From contig CAMCQV010000007.1 of the NCBI GenBank assembly GCA_945877085.1, forward strand, positions 1 through 40,273: a DNA stretch of 40,273 bases, read 5' to 3'. How positions within the stretch are numbered: the stretch's first letter is position 1; every line of letters starts with the position of its first letter. The translations under genes were made by a program, and so were the position numbers. The notes beneath the pieces are model-generated. The model was given only the letters and a program-made list of their open reading frames with translations, was not told where the DNA came from and searched no databases. This DNA is from Chitinophaga pinensis. Its GTDB lineage: Bacteria > Bacteroidota > Bacteroidia > Chitinophagales > Chitinophagaceae. Positions 1 through 9,603 of the stretch are shown here, one piece after another.

Positions 1-474
1 GCGATTGCAAATAAATTAGGTTATGTTTTATTGAACACTTCTAATAAGAGTGAATTGGCAACAGGCTATGGCACATTATATGGAGATATGGCTGGCGGAT
101 TAGGCGTCTTAGGTGATTGTTATAAATTACAAGTGTATGAATTAGCGAATTATATTAATTCGATTAAAATAATTATTCCAAAAAATATTATTAAAAAAGC
201 ACCAAGTGCAGAATTAAGACCAGATCAAAAAGACAGTGATAGCTTACCAGACTATGCCATACTGGATCAAGTTTTATATCAATACATAGAAAAACGCGCA
301 GATCCTGCCAACATCAAAGCACTTGGATTTGATGCAGCATTAGTAGATCGTACTTTAAAAATGGTGAATACCAACGAATACAAACGCAACCAATTTTGTC
401 CCATTATTCGAATATCGCCAAAAGCATTCGGCGTGGGAAGAAGAATGCCTATTGTTGGAAAATATTTATACTAG
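1..474 (+). CDS. nadE: NAD+ synthase, C-terminal part (cut by window edge)
   Basis: The reading frame is open from base 1, so this is the 3' end of a gene that begins outside the window. The TTG start at base 31 in the ORF track is only an artefact of the edge. The protein converts deamido-NAD+ to NAD+ with ATP and ammonia, the last step of NAD synthesis. The visible part begins AIANKLGYVLLNTSNKSELA and continues with GYGTLYGDMAGG, the well-known NH3-dependent synthase block in which the Asn-Lys-Ser-Glu and Gly-Asp residues contact the nucleotide and dinucleotide. A Pro-Ser-Ala-Glu-Leu-Arg-Pro-Asp-Gln segment follows, also typical of the family. Whether a glutaminase domain is fused at the N-terminus cannot be seen. 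The next gene starts 3 nt after the stop, so the two are probably co-transcribed. Confidence 0.93.
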   Translation, partial: AIANKLGYVLLNTSNKSELATGYGTLYGDMAGGLGVLGDCYKLQVYELANYINSIKIIIPKNIIKKAPSAELRPDQKDSDSLPDYAILDQVLYQYIEKRADPANIKALGFDAALVDRTLKMVNTNEYKRNQFCPIIRISPKAFGVGRRMPIVGKYLY

Positions 475-477
475 TGT

Positions 478-1701
478 ATGAAAAACAAAACGATGATTTA
501 CCTAGCTGGTATTTTACTTTTTTTAAGTTTAAATACTGCGGCTCAAAAAACAGCACCTATTTTACCAGGTGCTTATCAAACAGCGCAATACCTGCCGCTT
601 TTAAAAAATAAAAGAGTGGGCTTGTTTACCAACCATACTGCCACTGTTGGAAATAAGCATTTGATAGATACTTTACTTGCGAGTGGGATTCAAATTCAAA
701 AAGTATTTACACCAGAACATGGCCTTAGAGGTACAGCAGACGCTGGTGAAAAAACCAAGGATGGTATAGATGAAGCAACAGGCGTAAAAATAGTTTCACT
801 CTATGGAAAAAAATATGGCCCAAGCGAAGCGGACCTGATGGATGTAGATGTATTGCTATTTGATATTCAAGATGTGGGCACCCGTTTTTATACATATATC
901 TCTTCGCTTCAATACTATATGGAAGCGGCATGGGCTAATAATAAACCCTTAGTTATCTTAGATCGTCCAAATCCAAATGGACATTATGTAGATGGGCCTG
1001 TTTTAGAAAAACCCTTTAGTAGTTTTGTTGGCAAGAAGCAGATTCCAACTGTATATGGTATGACCATTGGCGAATATGCTAAAATGTTGGTGGGTGAAAA
1101 ATGGTTGACTGCGCCTGCAGATAGCAATATCAATAAAACAGCAAACCCACTTCAATTCACTGTGATTGCTTGTAAAAATTATGCCCATACCTCCATGTAT
1201 ACTTTCAATATTGCACCTTCACCAAATTTACCAGACATGAATGCCATCTATTGGTATCCAACAACCTGTTTAATTGAAGGGTCGGTAATGAGTGAAGGAC
1301 GTGGCACTGCTCATGCGTTTGCACATATTGGCCATCCAAGTATCAAAGGCAAAAGTTTTAGCTTTGTTCCTGGACCAAGAACGGGCGCAATGAGTTCTAA
1401 ACTATATGGACAAACCTGTTATGGATGGGATTTGAGCAATCAAAAAGCACCTAATCAAATTGATTTAGATTTAATCATCGAAATGTACCAAGCTTTCCCT
1501 TTAAAGGATAGTTTTTTTATTGAGCCTAAATCAAAATTAGTGACCGACTACTTCTTTAATAAATTAGCTGGTAACGCTACTTTGATGGAGCAATTAAAAT
1601 CAGGCGCTTCTGCTGCAAGTATTAGGGCTAGCTGGCAACCAGGTTTAGCTGCTTTTAAATTGATGCGTAAAAAATATTTATTGTACAAAGATTTTGAATA
1701 G
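478..1701 (+). CDS. namZ: Secreted DUF1343 / NamZ-like exo-beta-N-acetylmuramidase
   Basis: A 407-residue protein of the DUF1343 (YbbC) family. Its characterised member NamZ (glycoside hydrolase family GH171) removes terminal N-acetylmuramic acid from peptidoglycan fragments. The N-terminus (MKNKTMIYLAGILLFLSLNTAAQ) is a signal peptide, so it probably acts in the periplasm. Family blocks seen are RVGLFTNHTATV (about residues 45-56), FTPEHGLRG (about 80), LLFDIQDVGTRFYTYISS (about 126), LDRPNPNG (about 161) and EGRGTAHAF (about 274). The length fits an intact protein. The ATG lies 3 nt after the nadE stop with no Shine-Dalgarno, so expression probably depends on the nadE transcript. A strong hairpin follows about 80 nt downstream. 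The substrate is inferred from the family; not every DUF1343 protein has been tested. Confidence 0.85.
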   Translation: MKNKTMIYLAGILLFLSLNTAAQKTAPILPGAYQTAQYLPLLKNKRVGLFTNHTATVGNKHLIDTLLASGIQIQKVFTPEHGLRGTADAGEKTKDGIDEATGVKIVSLYGKKYGPSEADLMDVDVLLFDIQDVGTRFYTYISSLQYYMEAAWANNKPLVILDRPNPNGHYVDGPVLEKPFSSFVGKKQIPTVYGMTIGEYAKMLVGEKWLTAPADSNINKTANPLQFTVIACKNYAHTSMYTFNIAPSPNLPDMNAIYWYPTTCLIEGSVMSEGRGTAHAFAHIGHPSIKGKSFSFVPGPRTGAMSSKLYGQTCYGWDLSNQKAPNQIDLDLIIEMYQAFPLKDSFFIEPKSKLVTDYFFNKLAGNATLMEQLKSGASAASIRASWQPGLAAFKLMRKKYLLYKDFE

Positions 1702-1779
1702 GCGAAAATAAAATATCATACCAGATGTTATTAAGTGTTATAAGATAAAAACTTAATACACTAATCTCGTTTTAATACC

Positions 1780-1820
1780 TATAAAAAAAAGGTCCCAAAA
1801 TTTCGGGACCTTTTTTTATA
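1780..1820. terminator. Bidirectional intrinsic terminator
   Basis: A perfect stem GGTCCC/GGGACC is extended by A-tract/T-tract pairing on both sides (TATAAAAAAA...TTTTTTTATA). It closes an 8-nt loop between the convergent namZ-like gene and the Asp-box protein gene. Either strand reads as GC stem plus U-tract, so it can stop transcription from both sides. The rest of 1702-1843 is AT-rich and holds nothing else I can identify. Confidence 0.85.
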
Positions 1821-1843
1821 GGCAATCAATGTATTCAAATCAA

Positions 1844-4800
1844 TTATCCACCAATGATTGGAATGGCTAATTGATGTACTGCATCATTTAATTTTTTAAC
1901 GCCTGTTTTCTTTAGTGCATCCAGCTTATTGAATTCAGCATCAACTTGTCCTTTTAACAATTCATACACACCTTGCACTTGTTGTGTTGGTGCGGTGTAA
2001 CCAGATGCTGCTGATTCAAATACACCAGCAATTTTATCGTCTAAGCGAATAGGGAAATTCAATACATCCTGTCCACTCTTAGCTTTTGTTTGGTGCAATG
2101 CTTCTTCGATTGAAGTTAAGCTAGCCAATACTTCTTTTGCTTGTTTTTGGAAAGCTGAATCTTTTGTTTTCTTTTGTAACATGCCAATCTGAGCGCGTAA
2201 TTCTTTGATGCTCTTTAGATTTTTCATGATCTCACTAAATGTACCAGCAACCTTTAATAAAAATTGCTCCTGCGCTTTTAAGTCCGCATCAGATACTTTA
2301 TAATTTGGATCAGCAACAATCGTGAATGGTTGTTCTGATACCGTATTATCAATAGTTACTTTCGCCGTGTATTTACCAGGCGCTGCCAATACTGGGCTTG
2401 TTGAACCATTCCAGAGAATCAAACCAGGCTCTGGTTTTTCAGCTTCTTTATGGTACATATTCCATACAAAACTTTGGAATCCAGCTTCGCTACTTGGACC
2501 ACCTACTTCTGATTGGTTTATTTTTTTGATCACTTTTTTCTGATCATCCATGATCACGATTTCTACTTTAGAAGAATCTGAACTGTTCGCTTTCCAGTAT
2601 TTGATCACCACGCCTTTAGCAGGATTCGTTCCTACATTGGCAGGCATACTTGCTGAAACACCACGACCTCTTCTGCCACCCATTTGTGGAGGCACACGAT
2701 AGGTATTTGCAATAGGGAATACTTGATTTACAGTTGGTGCAGGTTGGAAGTTTTCGATCAATGATAAGTCGTCTAAAACATAAATACTTCTTCCTTGTGT
2801 TCCTACAATCAAGTTTTGATCTTTAATCAATAAATCAGTAATTGGTGTTACTGGTAAATCCAACTGGAAGCGTTCCCAAGAAGCACCATCATTAATAGAT
2901 ACATACAATCCATATTCTGTACCTGCAAATAAGACCCCTGCTTTTCTTGGACTTGCTACAATCGCTCTTGTAAAGTGCATTGGGTCAATTCCATTGGTGA
3001 TCTTGGTCCATGAAGCACCATAGTCTGTAGTCTTGTAGATATAAGGTGCAAAGTCATCTAATTTATACCTTGTTCCTGCAAAATAAGCAGTTCCTTTTCT
3101 GGTTGGATCAACTTCTACTCTATTCCACATGATCCATTTAGGGGCATCTTTTGGTGTTACATTCGTCCAAGTTTTACCACCATCTTTACTCACGTTGATC
3201 AAACCATCATCACTACCTGTCCATAATAAATCTTTTTCAAGAGGTGATTCTGCAGCAGTGAAAATCGTACAATAATATTCTACACTCGTGTTGTCTTGTG
3301 TGATTGGTCCACCAGAACTTTTTTGTTTTGTTTTATCATCTGTTGTTAAATCCGGAGATAACATATTCCAACTTGCACCTTCATTTTCTGAAGAAAATAA
3401 ATGGTTACCTGCTGTGTATAATTTCTTAGGATTATGTGGAGAGAAAAAGATTGGATGGTTCCATTGAAAACGATACTTCATCACTTCTGCACCAGCACCC
3501 ATTGGATTATCTGGCCATACATTGATCACTCTATTCTCTCCTGTTTTATGATCATAACGTGTAATTAATCCTCCATAAGAGCCCCCATACACAATATCAC
3601 TATTCAATGGATCAGCCACAATATAACCACTTTCTCCACCTGCAGTTACATCAAAATCGCTTTCTCCAATGAATGCACCATAAGTACTTGACTTAATTCT
3701 AAATGCTGAGTTATCTTGTTGCGCTCCTAAAATACGATAAGGGAAACTATTGTCTGTACTCAAACGATATACTTGTACAGTGGGCTGATTCATCATGGTA
3801 CTCCAGTTTCTACCTGCATCCATACTCACTTGGGCACCACCATCGTCTGACACAATCATTCTTTTTCCATTCTTAGGATCTATCCATAAATCATGGTGAT
3901 CACCATGTGGTGTTCTTAAAGAAGTAAAGTTTTTACCGCCATCAGAAGACACCATAAAGTTTACATTAGGGCAGTACACTTTATTTTCATCTGCAGGATC
4001 AACAAATACTTTGGTATAATACCATGCACGTTGACGAATATTGTTATCACTACTTGCTAATTCCCAAGTTTTTCCTGCATCATTTGATACATACAATCCA
4101 CCATTCGCATTTTCAATCAATGCATATAATTTATCCGTGTTTGATTTTGCAACTGCCACACCTACAATACCCCAAACACCCTTAGGTAATCCTTTATTAT
4201 TTTTGATAGACTCCCAAGTATTTCCACCGTCTGTACTCTTATACATTCCAGAACCAGCACCACCACTTTCTAAACTATAAGGTGTACGAATCAATTCCCA
4301 TGTACCCGCATACATAATATCTGGGTTACTTGGATCAATAATTAAATCACTCGCACCAGTTTGTGGATTCACGTACAATACTCTTTTCCATGTAGCGCCT
4401 CCATCTAAACTTTTGTACACCCCTCTGTTTTCATTTGGACCAAATAAATGACCCATTACAGCTGCCCATACAATGTCTGGATTTTTTGGATGCACAATCA
4501 AACGCACAATATGACGTGCTTCTTTTAGACCAATATTTTTCCATGTCTTGCCATCATCTGTTGACTTCCACATACCCTCTAAACCTTCACTTACATTACC
4601 GCGCATAGAGTTCTCTCCTTCGCCCACATAAACGATAGATTCATTTGATGGTGCAATCGCAATGGCACCAATCGTACCACCAAAATAGCCATCAGAAATA
4701 TTTTTCCAGTTATTACCAGCATCGGTTGTTTTCCAAACACCACCACCTGTCGACCCCATGTAAAAAGTATTTACATCTGTATAGGAGCCTACACCTGCTG

Positions 4801-4975
4801 CAGCACGTCCACCTCTGAACGGACCCACAAGTCTAAAACTTTGTGCTTTAATAATGGGGTCTTGTGTCAATTCAACTGCCTTGATTGCTTCAGTAGGTTT
4901 TTTCTTTTGCGCTTGCGCAGGACTTATAGCAACTAGTCCAAGCAATGTCAGAAATACAAAAAGTAGTTTTTTCAT
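1844..4975 (-). CDS. Giant secreted Asp-box (VPS10/sortilin-like) beta-propeller protein, copy 1
   Basis: A 1043-residue protein of the family annotated as 'glycosyl hydrolase' or VPS10/sortilin N-domain in Bacteroidota. It has a clear signal peptide ending SPAQAQ. The first two thirds carry at least ten BNR/Asp-box motifs (Ser/Thr-x-Asp-x-Gly-x-x-Trp), such as STDDGKTW, SLDGGATW, STDGGNTW, SNDAGKTW, SKDGGKTW and TTDYGASW, which mark the blade turns of a beta-propeller. A Gly/Arg-rich linker (GGRRGRG, about residue 760) leads to an Ig/Fn3-like segment and a helical C-terminus. I see no type IX secretion C-terminal domain. Despite the common name, no sialidase catalytic set is evident and the function is unknown. 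It lies downstream of a paralogue (5049-8258), separated by a terminator, so it probably also has its own promoter. Confidence 0.85.
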   Translation of the reverse strand: MKKLLFVFLTLLGLVAISPAQAQKKKPTEAIKAVELTQDPIIKAQSFRLVGPFRGGRAAAGVGSYTDVNTFYMGSTGGGVWKTTDAGNNWKNISDGYFGGTIGAIAIAPSNESIVYVGEGENSMRGNVSEGLEGMWKSTDDGKTWKNIGLKEARHIVRLIVHPKNPDIVWAAVMGHLFGPNENRGVYKSLDGGATWKRVLYVNPQTGASDLIIDPSNPDIMYAGTWELIRTPYSLESGGAGSGMYKSTDGGNTWESIKNNKGLPKGVWGIVGVAVAKSNTDKLYALIENANGGLYVSNDAGKTWELASSDNNIRQRAWYYTKVFVDPADENKVYCPNVNFMVSSDGGKNFTSLRTPHGDHHDLWIDPKNGKRMIVSDDGGAQVSMDAGRNWSTMMNQPTVQVYRLSTDNSFPYRILGAQQDNSAFRIKSSTYGAFIGESDFDVTAGGESGYIVADPLNSDIVYGGSYGGLITRYDHKTGENRVINVWPDNPMGAGAEVMKYRFQWNHPIFFSPHNPKKLYTAGNHLFSSENEGASWNMLSPDLTTDDKTKQKSSGGPITQDNTSVEYYCTIFTAAESPLEKDLLWTGSDDGLINVSKDGGKTWTNVTPKDAPKWIMWNRVEVDPTRKGTAYFAGTRYKLDDFAPYIYKTTDYGASWTKITNGIDPMHFTRAIVASPRKAGVLFAGTEYGLYVSINDGASWERFQLDLPVTPITDLLIKDQNLIVGTQGRSIYVLDDLSLIENFQPAPTVNQVFPIANTYRVPPQMGGRRGRGVSASMPANVGTNPAKGVVIKYWKANSSDSSKVEIVIMDDQKKVIKKINQSEVGGPSSEAGFQSFVWNMYHKEAEKPEPGLILWNGSTSPVLAAPGKYTAKVTIDNTVSEQPFTIVADPNYKVSDADLKAQEQFLLKVAGTFSEIMKNLKSIKELRAQIGMLQKKTKDSAFQKQAKEVLASLTSIEEALHQTKAKSGQDVLNFPIRLDDKIAGVFESAASGYTAPTQQVQGVYELLKGQVDAEFNKLDALKKTGVKKLNDAVHQLAIPIIGG

Positions 4976-5013
4976 AATTGAAATTTATAATGAATAATCC
5001 TTGTTTGAAAAGT

Positions 5014-5045
5014 TAAAAAACGAGTCCCCCAATTGGAGGACTTCG
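5014..5045 (-). terminator. Intrinsic terminator after Asp-box protein copy 2
   Basis: On the minus strand AGTCC-t-CCAATTGG-g-GGACT forms a hairpin with one internal mismatch, followed by a T-run (GTTTTTTAAC). It sits directly after the stop of the 5049-8258 gene and before the start of the next gene on the same strand, so the two paralogues are probably not one simple transcript. Confidence 0.65.
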
Positions 5046-5048
5046 TCT

Positions 5049-8000
5049 TTATTTTATTGTTTCTATTTCTTTAAATTTTTTGATTGGTGTAGCTTCTACT
5101 AATTTTCTGAAATCTGCCCAATCTTTGGCAAAGAATGCATTCACTTTTGTAACAACTTCATCAGCTGCCACTTTTGCTGCTGCTATGGCACGATCTTCTT
5201 GTGCGCCTGGCATAGAAGTCTTACCCATTACTAGCATACTCGCATTGCGGATAATACCTATTGGCGTGATCGTTGCTACGGTACCATAGCCTTGCTTCTC
5301 TTGTCTTTTACCCACCATCATTTCTCTTAAGTTCTTCACTTTTTCAGTAATGGCTTTATGTACTTTATTCAAGCTATCAACACCTTTGTCTTTTTTATCT
5401 TTCCACTCCGCTTTTAATTGTGTTAAAATTAAATCTGCATCATCCAATTGGTCTTGTGCAGCATTGTATTTATCTGCAACCCCTTGCAATTGATCTAATA
5501 ATTTATCCTGTGCAAGTACCACTTCGTTTTTACTTGGCAATCTTGGATCATCTGCCACTTCAACCATTGCTGAATCTTTCCAATTACCAGCAGTAACCAC
5601 TACTTTGTATTTACCAGGTAACACATCTCTACCAGTGAATTCTCTTTCTTCTGCAGGGCTTGCATCAGCTGCACCTTCTGCCATTCTTCTACCAAATCCG
5701 CCACCACCAGATTTTGGTGCACCAGCGCCTCTTTTTCCTTTTTGTTCAAAGCCCCAATAACTTCTATTTAAACCTGTTGAATCTAATTTAACATTCAAAT
5801 TTCTAATCACGTTATCCATGGCATCTTTAATTTGCACTTTTGCTTTCTTCACTGTATCAGTTGAGTAAATCGAGATAGCCATTCCAGTTGGTTTATTTGG
5901 CGCATCCCACATGCCCCATGTACTCCACTCATAAGGTGAATTCTTAATAGATAAGTTGATTGCAGTTGGAGGCACACTCATAAAGAATTTAGAAGTTTGT
6001 GCTTTTGCAAGTTTTCTTAAAGGTCTGATGTCATCCAATACCCATAAGCTTCTTCCAAATGTAGCGATAGCTAAATCTGCTTCTCTTTCTTGAATTGCAA
6101 AATCATAAGTTGATACAGCTGGGTATCCGTTTTTCCATTGTTGGAATTGAACACCATTGTCTAAACTAACGTACATACCTTGCTCTGTTCCTACAAATAT
6201 TAAATTTGGTTCTGTTGGATCTTGCAATACAGTTAATGCATAACCTGTTACTTTCTTTTCATCCACCATATTCGTCCAAGTTTTTCCAGCATCTGATGAT
6301 CTGAAAATATAAGGAGCGAAATCACCTTGTCTATAATTGTTCACCACTACAAATACTTCATTTGCATTGTATGCAGATGTTCTAATTTGAGGAATCCAAG
6401 CACCTTTAGGCAAGCCAGTGATGTTTGCTGTTAAATCGGTCCAAGTTGCACCGCCATTGCTTGTCATTTGAACTTTACCGTCGTCTGTACCAATATAGAT
6501 CAATCCTTTTTGTACCGCACTTGGTGCAATACAAATAATCGTACAATGATTCTCTGCACCAGTGATGTCAATACTCAAACCACCATTATCTCTTTGGTCA
6601 ATTTTAGCACTATCGTTGGTCGTTAAATCTGGAGAAATCAATTCCCAAGCAGCGCCTTTATTGGTACTCTTATGTAAAAATTGAGATCCGAAATAAATTG
6701 TTTTTTTATCAAATGGATCTTGTGCAATTGCAGCATTCCAGTTAAAGCGTAATAATGTTTTTGCATCTGGTGCTGGTGGCTTGATATAAGAAGATTGTCC
6801 TGTTACGGTATTGTATCTTCCTACGTTACCACCCTGACTCATTGCATATACCCAATTTGCATCTTCTGCATCAGGCATTACATCAAATCCATCTCCACCC
6901 CATAAATTATCCCAATCAAAATTACGAATACCCCCTTGTGTAGTTGTATAAGCAGGACCTCTCCAAGAACCATTGTCTTGCATACCTCCCATCACATGAT
7001 AAGGAATTTCATTGTCTACATTAATATGGTAAAATTGTCCTACAGGAATTTTCTCATCAAACATCCATGTCTTTCCACCATCACGTGTAATACCTATTCC
7101 ACCGTCGTTTCCGTCTATGATGTATTTATTATCTGTTGGATGAATCCAAAATGCATGGTGGTCTGGGTGGATACCACTGTAAGGAATAATGGTTTCAAAA
7201 CTCTTTCCGCCATCAATACTTTTTTGAACTGTTTGACTGATATACCATAATGTATTTTCATTCAATGGATCGCTAATGATGTCTTGGAAATAGAAAGGAC
7301 GATTGTCTACAATCGACTTTTGACCATTCACTAATTTCCAAGAATAGCCGCCATCTTCACTCTTATACAATCCACTTTTCTTTGATTCTACCAATGCATA
7401 TACCATATTTGGATTTGAACGGCTAATCGTAATACCTACACGACCTAAATCGCCATCAGGTAAACCATGTTCTTTTCCTAATTTGATGAAATTTTTACCG
7501 CCATCAATGGTCATATATAATCCACTTCCCTTTCCACCACTTTCTAAATGATATGGATTACGGTAATGATGCCACATTGCAACAAATAATTTATTAGGAT
7601 TAGATGGATCCATAATCATATCACCAGGACCAGATGTGTCATTGGTAAATAAAATTTGATTCCATGTATCTCCACCATCTGTTGTTTTGTATACACCTCT
7701 ATTTTTACTTTGACCATAAGGATTACCAATCGCACCAGCATACACTGTGTTAGGATTAGTAGGATCAATAATGACTCTATGGATATTTCTAGTTAGCTCT
7801 AAACCCATGCGCTTCCAAGTTCTACCAGCATCCATTGTTTTGTAGATACCTTCTCCTATGCTAATTGAGTTTCTTGGATTCCCTTCTCCAGTACCTACCC
7901 AAACAACGCTTGGATTAGATTGCTGAATGGCCAATGCACCAATATTTAAAATAGGTTGTTCGTCAAAAACGGGTGTCCAACTTACACCGGCATTGCTTGT

Positions 8001-8258
8001 TTTCCAAACACCGCCCGATGCAGCTCCAATCCAGATATGATTTGGATTTGCCACTTCTGCATCAATGGTCGTTACACGTCCACTCATACTTGCTGGTCCA
8101 ATATTTCTTGGCTTCCAATCTTTAAATACTTTGTTGATGTCTACTTTTTCGGTAGAAGCTACTTGAGCAGGCGCTGCTTTCTTTACTTTTTGAGCAGTTG
8201 CTTGACCAATTGTCAAAACAGTTGCCAATAGCACAGAACCAAGGGTAATAATACGCAT
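5049..8258 (-). CDS. Giant secreted Asp-box (VPS10/sortilin-like) beta-propeller protein, copy 2
   Basis: A 1069-residue paralogue of the next gene downstream, with the same architecture. The signal peptide (MRIITLGSVLLATVLTIGQATAQ) is followed by a propeller region. It opens with RNIGPASMSGRV and contains many Asp-box turns (TMDAGRTW, TTDGGDTW, TIDGGKNF, SEDGGYSW, SIDGGKSF, TRDGGKTW, SSDAGKTW). A low-complexity Gly-rich stretch (SGGGGFGRR, about residue 830) is followed by a short beta domain (LPGKYKVVV). The C-terminal 180 residues are Lys/Glu/Asp-rich helices, possibly coiled coil. The shared ESGG.GSG(L/M)Y block in both copies shows common descent. Proteins of this family are abundant and secreted in Bacteroidota, but their substrate is not established; carbohydrate or protein binding is only a guess. 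No clear promoter was recognised in 8259-8344. Confidence 0.85.
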   Translation of the reverse strand: MRIITLGSVLLATVLTIGQATAQKVKKAAPAQVASTEKVDINKVFKDWKPRNIGPASMSGRVTTIDAEVANPNHIWIGAASGGVWKTSNAGVSWTPVFDEQPILNIGALAIQQSNPSVVWVGTGEGNPRNSISIGEGIYKTMDAGRTWKRMGLELTRNIHRVIIDPTNPNTVYAGAIGNPYGQSKNRGVYKTTDGGDTWNQILFTNDTSGPGDMIMDPSNPNKLFVAMWHHYRNPYHLESGGKGSGLYMTIDGGKNFIKLGKEHGLPDGDLGRVGITISRSNPNMVYALVESKKSGLYKSEDGGYSWKLVNGQKSIVDNRPFYFQDIISDPLNENTLWYISQTVQKSIDGGKSFETIIPYSGIHPDHHAFWIHPTDNKYIIDGNDGGIGITRDGGKTWMFDEKIPVGQFYHINVDNEIPYHVMGGMQDNGSWRGPAYTTTQGGIRNFDWDNLWGGDGFDVMPDAEDANWVYAMSQGGNVGRYNTVTGQSSYIKPPAPDAKTLLRFNWNAAIAQDPFDKKTIYFGSQFLHKSTNKGAAWELISPDLTTNDSAKIDQRDNGGLSIDITGAENHCTIICIAPSAVQKGLIYIGTDDGKVQMTSNGGATWTDLTANITGLPKGAWIPQIRTSAYNANEVFVVVNNYRQGDFAPYIFRSSDAGKTWTNMVDEKKVTGYALTVLQDPTEPNLIFVGTEQGMYVSLDNGVQFQQWKNGYPAVSTYDFAIQEREADLAIATFGRSLWVLDDIRPLRKLAKAQTSKFFMSVPPTAINLSIKNSPYEWSTWGMWDAPNKPTGMAISIYSTDTVKKAKVQIKDAMDNVIRNLNVKLDSTGLNRSYWGFEQKGKRGAGAPKSGGGGFGRRMAEGAADASPAEEREFTGRDVLPGKYKVVVTAGNWKDSAMVEVADDPRLPSKNEVVLAQDKLLDQLQGVADKYNAAQDQLDDADLILTQLKAEWKDKKDKGVDSLNKVHKAITEKVKNLREMMVGKRQEKQGYGTVATITPIGIIRNASMLVMGKTSMPGAQEDRAIAAAKVAADEVVTKVNAFFAKDWADFRKLVEATPIKKFKEIETIK

Positions 8259-8344
8259 ATGAACTTTATTTTCTTTTTAAAATAATGAAGTTCTAAGCTA
8301 TTGCATTTTACCCAAAAATCAATAAAAAATGGATGAACGTTATT

Positions 8345-9520
8345 TTAGAGTTTTTCGATGATACCAGCCACACCTTGGCCACCACCCACACAGGCTGTAA
8401 CGATACCATAACGCTTATTTAATCGCTCTAAGTCATTGATAATCTGTACAGTTAGCTTGGACCCAGTACACCCCAAAGGATGCCCTAAGGCAATCGCGCC
8501 ACCATTGATATTGACTTTGGCTTGGTCTAAACCCAAAGTTCTTATGACAGCTAAGGCCTGAGAAGCAAAGGCTTCATTGAGTTCAAAAAGGTCTATTTGG
8601 TTTAGGCTCATCCCTGCTTGCCTTAATACTTTTGGCACCGCTTCAATGGGTCCAATCCCCATAATTCTTGGATGCACCCCAGCCACTGCGCAGTTCACCA
8701 ATCTTCCAATTGGCTTAAGTCCTAAAGATTGCATTAAACGATCACTCATCACTACCACAAAACTTGCACCATCACTTGTTTGAGAAGAGTTACCAGCGGT
8801 CACTGATCCCTTCACTGCAAAAGCTGGTTTTAATTTTGCTAAAGCTTCTAAAGTCGTGTCTGCACGAACGCCTTCATCTGTGTCCACAGTAAAGTTGCGT
8901 GTCGCTTTCTTATTGTTTTCGTTGATATATGTCTCTGTAATTTCAATTGGCAGGATGCCTTTTTTGAAATGGCCATTGTCAATGGCTTGTTTTGCTTTTT
9001 GATGAGAAGCCAATGCAAATGCATCTTGATCTTCTCTACTTACACTATATTCATTGGCCACCGCTTCCGCAGTTAAACCCATTGATAAATAATAATCTGG
9101 TTCGTCTTTTGCAATTGAATAAGCTGGGACTGTTTTCCATCCAGTAGTAGGCACCATTGACATGGATTCTGTACCACCAGCAATGATACAATCCGCCATA
9201 CCCGTTCTGATTTTTGCAGTCGCCATGGCAATACTTTCTAAACCACTTGCGCAATAACGATTGATGGTGATACCTGGTACTTCAATGCCCAACGCTTTTG
9301 CAGCAATGATTCTACCGAATTGCAAACCTTGCTCTGCTTCCGGCACAGCATTGCCCACAATCACATCGTCAATTAATTTGTGTTCCAATGCAGGCAAAGA
9401 TTTCATTAAACCCTGAATGAGTTCAATGGCTAATTCGTCGGAACGCATAAAACGGAACCCACCTTTTTTACTTTTAGTCACCGCTGTTCTAAAACCCGCT
9501 ACGATATAAGCTTCTTGCAT
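8345..9520 (-). CDS. Acetyl-CoA C-acyltransferase (thiolase)
   Basis: A 391-residue degradative-type thiolase that cleaves 3-oxoacyl-CoA with CoA, or condenses two acetyl-CoA, in fatty-acid or ketone-body metabolism. All catalytic elements are visible: nucleophile Cys90 in NRYCASGLE, the NEAFA block at about 315, His347 in GHPLGCTG and Cys377 in TACVGGGQG. I place the start at 9520 (MQEAYIVAGFRT), because family members begin here; the ORF track's extra 20 residues (MHKQLFTKK...) look like 5' leader. The gene is monocistronic and divergent from pyrD. It could be called fadA or atoB, and sequence alone does not settle chain-length preference. No 3-hydroxyacyl-CoA dehydrogenase partner is nearby. 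Confidence 0.88.
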   Translation of the reverse strand: MQEAYIVAGFRTAVTKSKKGGFRFMRSDELAIELIQGLMKSLPALEHKLIDDVIVGNAVPEAEQGLQFGRIIAAKALGIEVPGITINRYCASGLESIAMATAKIRTGMADCIIAGGTESMSMVPTTGWKTVPAYSIAKDEPDYYLSMGLTAEAVANEYSVSREDQDAFALASHQKAKQAIDNGHFKKGILPIEITETYINENNKKATRNFTVDTDEGVRADTTLEALAKLKPAFAVKGSVTAGNSSQTSDGASFVVVMSDRLMQSLGLKPIGRLVNCAVAGVHPRIMGIGPIEAVPKVLRQAGMSLNQIDLFELNEAFASQALAVIRTLGLDQAKVNINGGAIALGHPLGCTGSKLTVQIINDLERLNKRYGIVTACVGGGQGVAGIIEKL

Positions 9521-9561
9521 AAAAAAGTCTTTAATTGACACCATAAATGTAGGCTTTTTTG

Positions 9562-9575
9562 TAAACAGTTGTTTA
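9562..9575. promoter_or_regulatory. Operator-like dyad in the thiolase/pyrD divergent spacer
   Basis: TAAACA-GT-TGTTTA is a perfect 6-bp inverted repeat with a 2-bp spacer. It lies between the thiolase start and the pyrD -7 motif. Dyads of this size often bind dimeric helix-turn-helix repressors, but no regulator gene is adjacent and chance occurrence in AT-rich DNA is possible. Confidence 0.25.
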
Positions 9576-9595
9576 TGCAACTAAATATTTCATTG

Positions 9596-9603
9596 TAAAT
9601 TTG
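9596..9603 (+). promoter_or_regulatory. Bacteroidota -7 promoter motif for pyrD
   Basis: TAAATTTG matches the Bacteroidota -7 consensus TAnnTTTG exactly. It ends 4 nt before the pyrD ATG at 9608, which would make the mRNA almost leaderless. No well-spaced TTTG/TTG -33 element is seen; a TTG lies 24 nt upstream. Confidence 0.5.

Noticed and set aside
396-611. 71-aa ORF bridging nadE and namZ in another frame
   Set aside because: It overlaps two genes with strong family matches and shows no domain.
7956-8231. Antisense ORFs over the Asp-box genes (such as 7956-8231, 6936-7250, 4041-4280 and 2322-2543 plus)
   Set aside because: They lie wholly within long, well-supported minus-strand genes, have odd composition rich in Cys, Ile, Ser and Thr, and show no domain.
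9521-9580. 20-residue N-terminal extension of the thiolase
   Set aside because: Thiolases start at the MQEAYIVAGFRT-type sequence; the extension is not like a targeting signal and runs towards the divergent promoter region.
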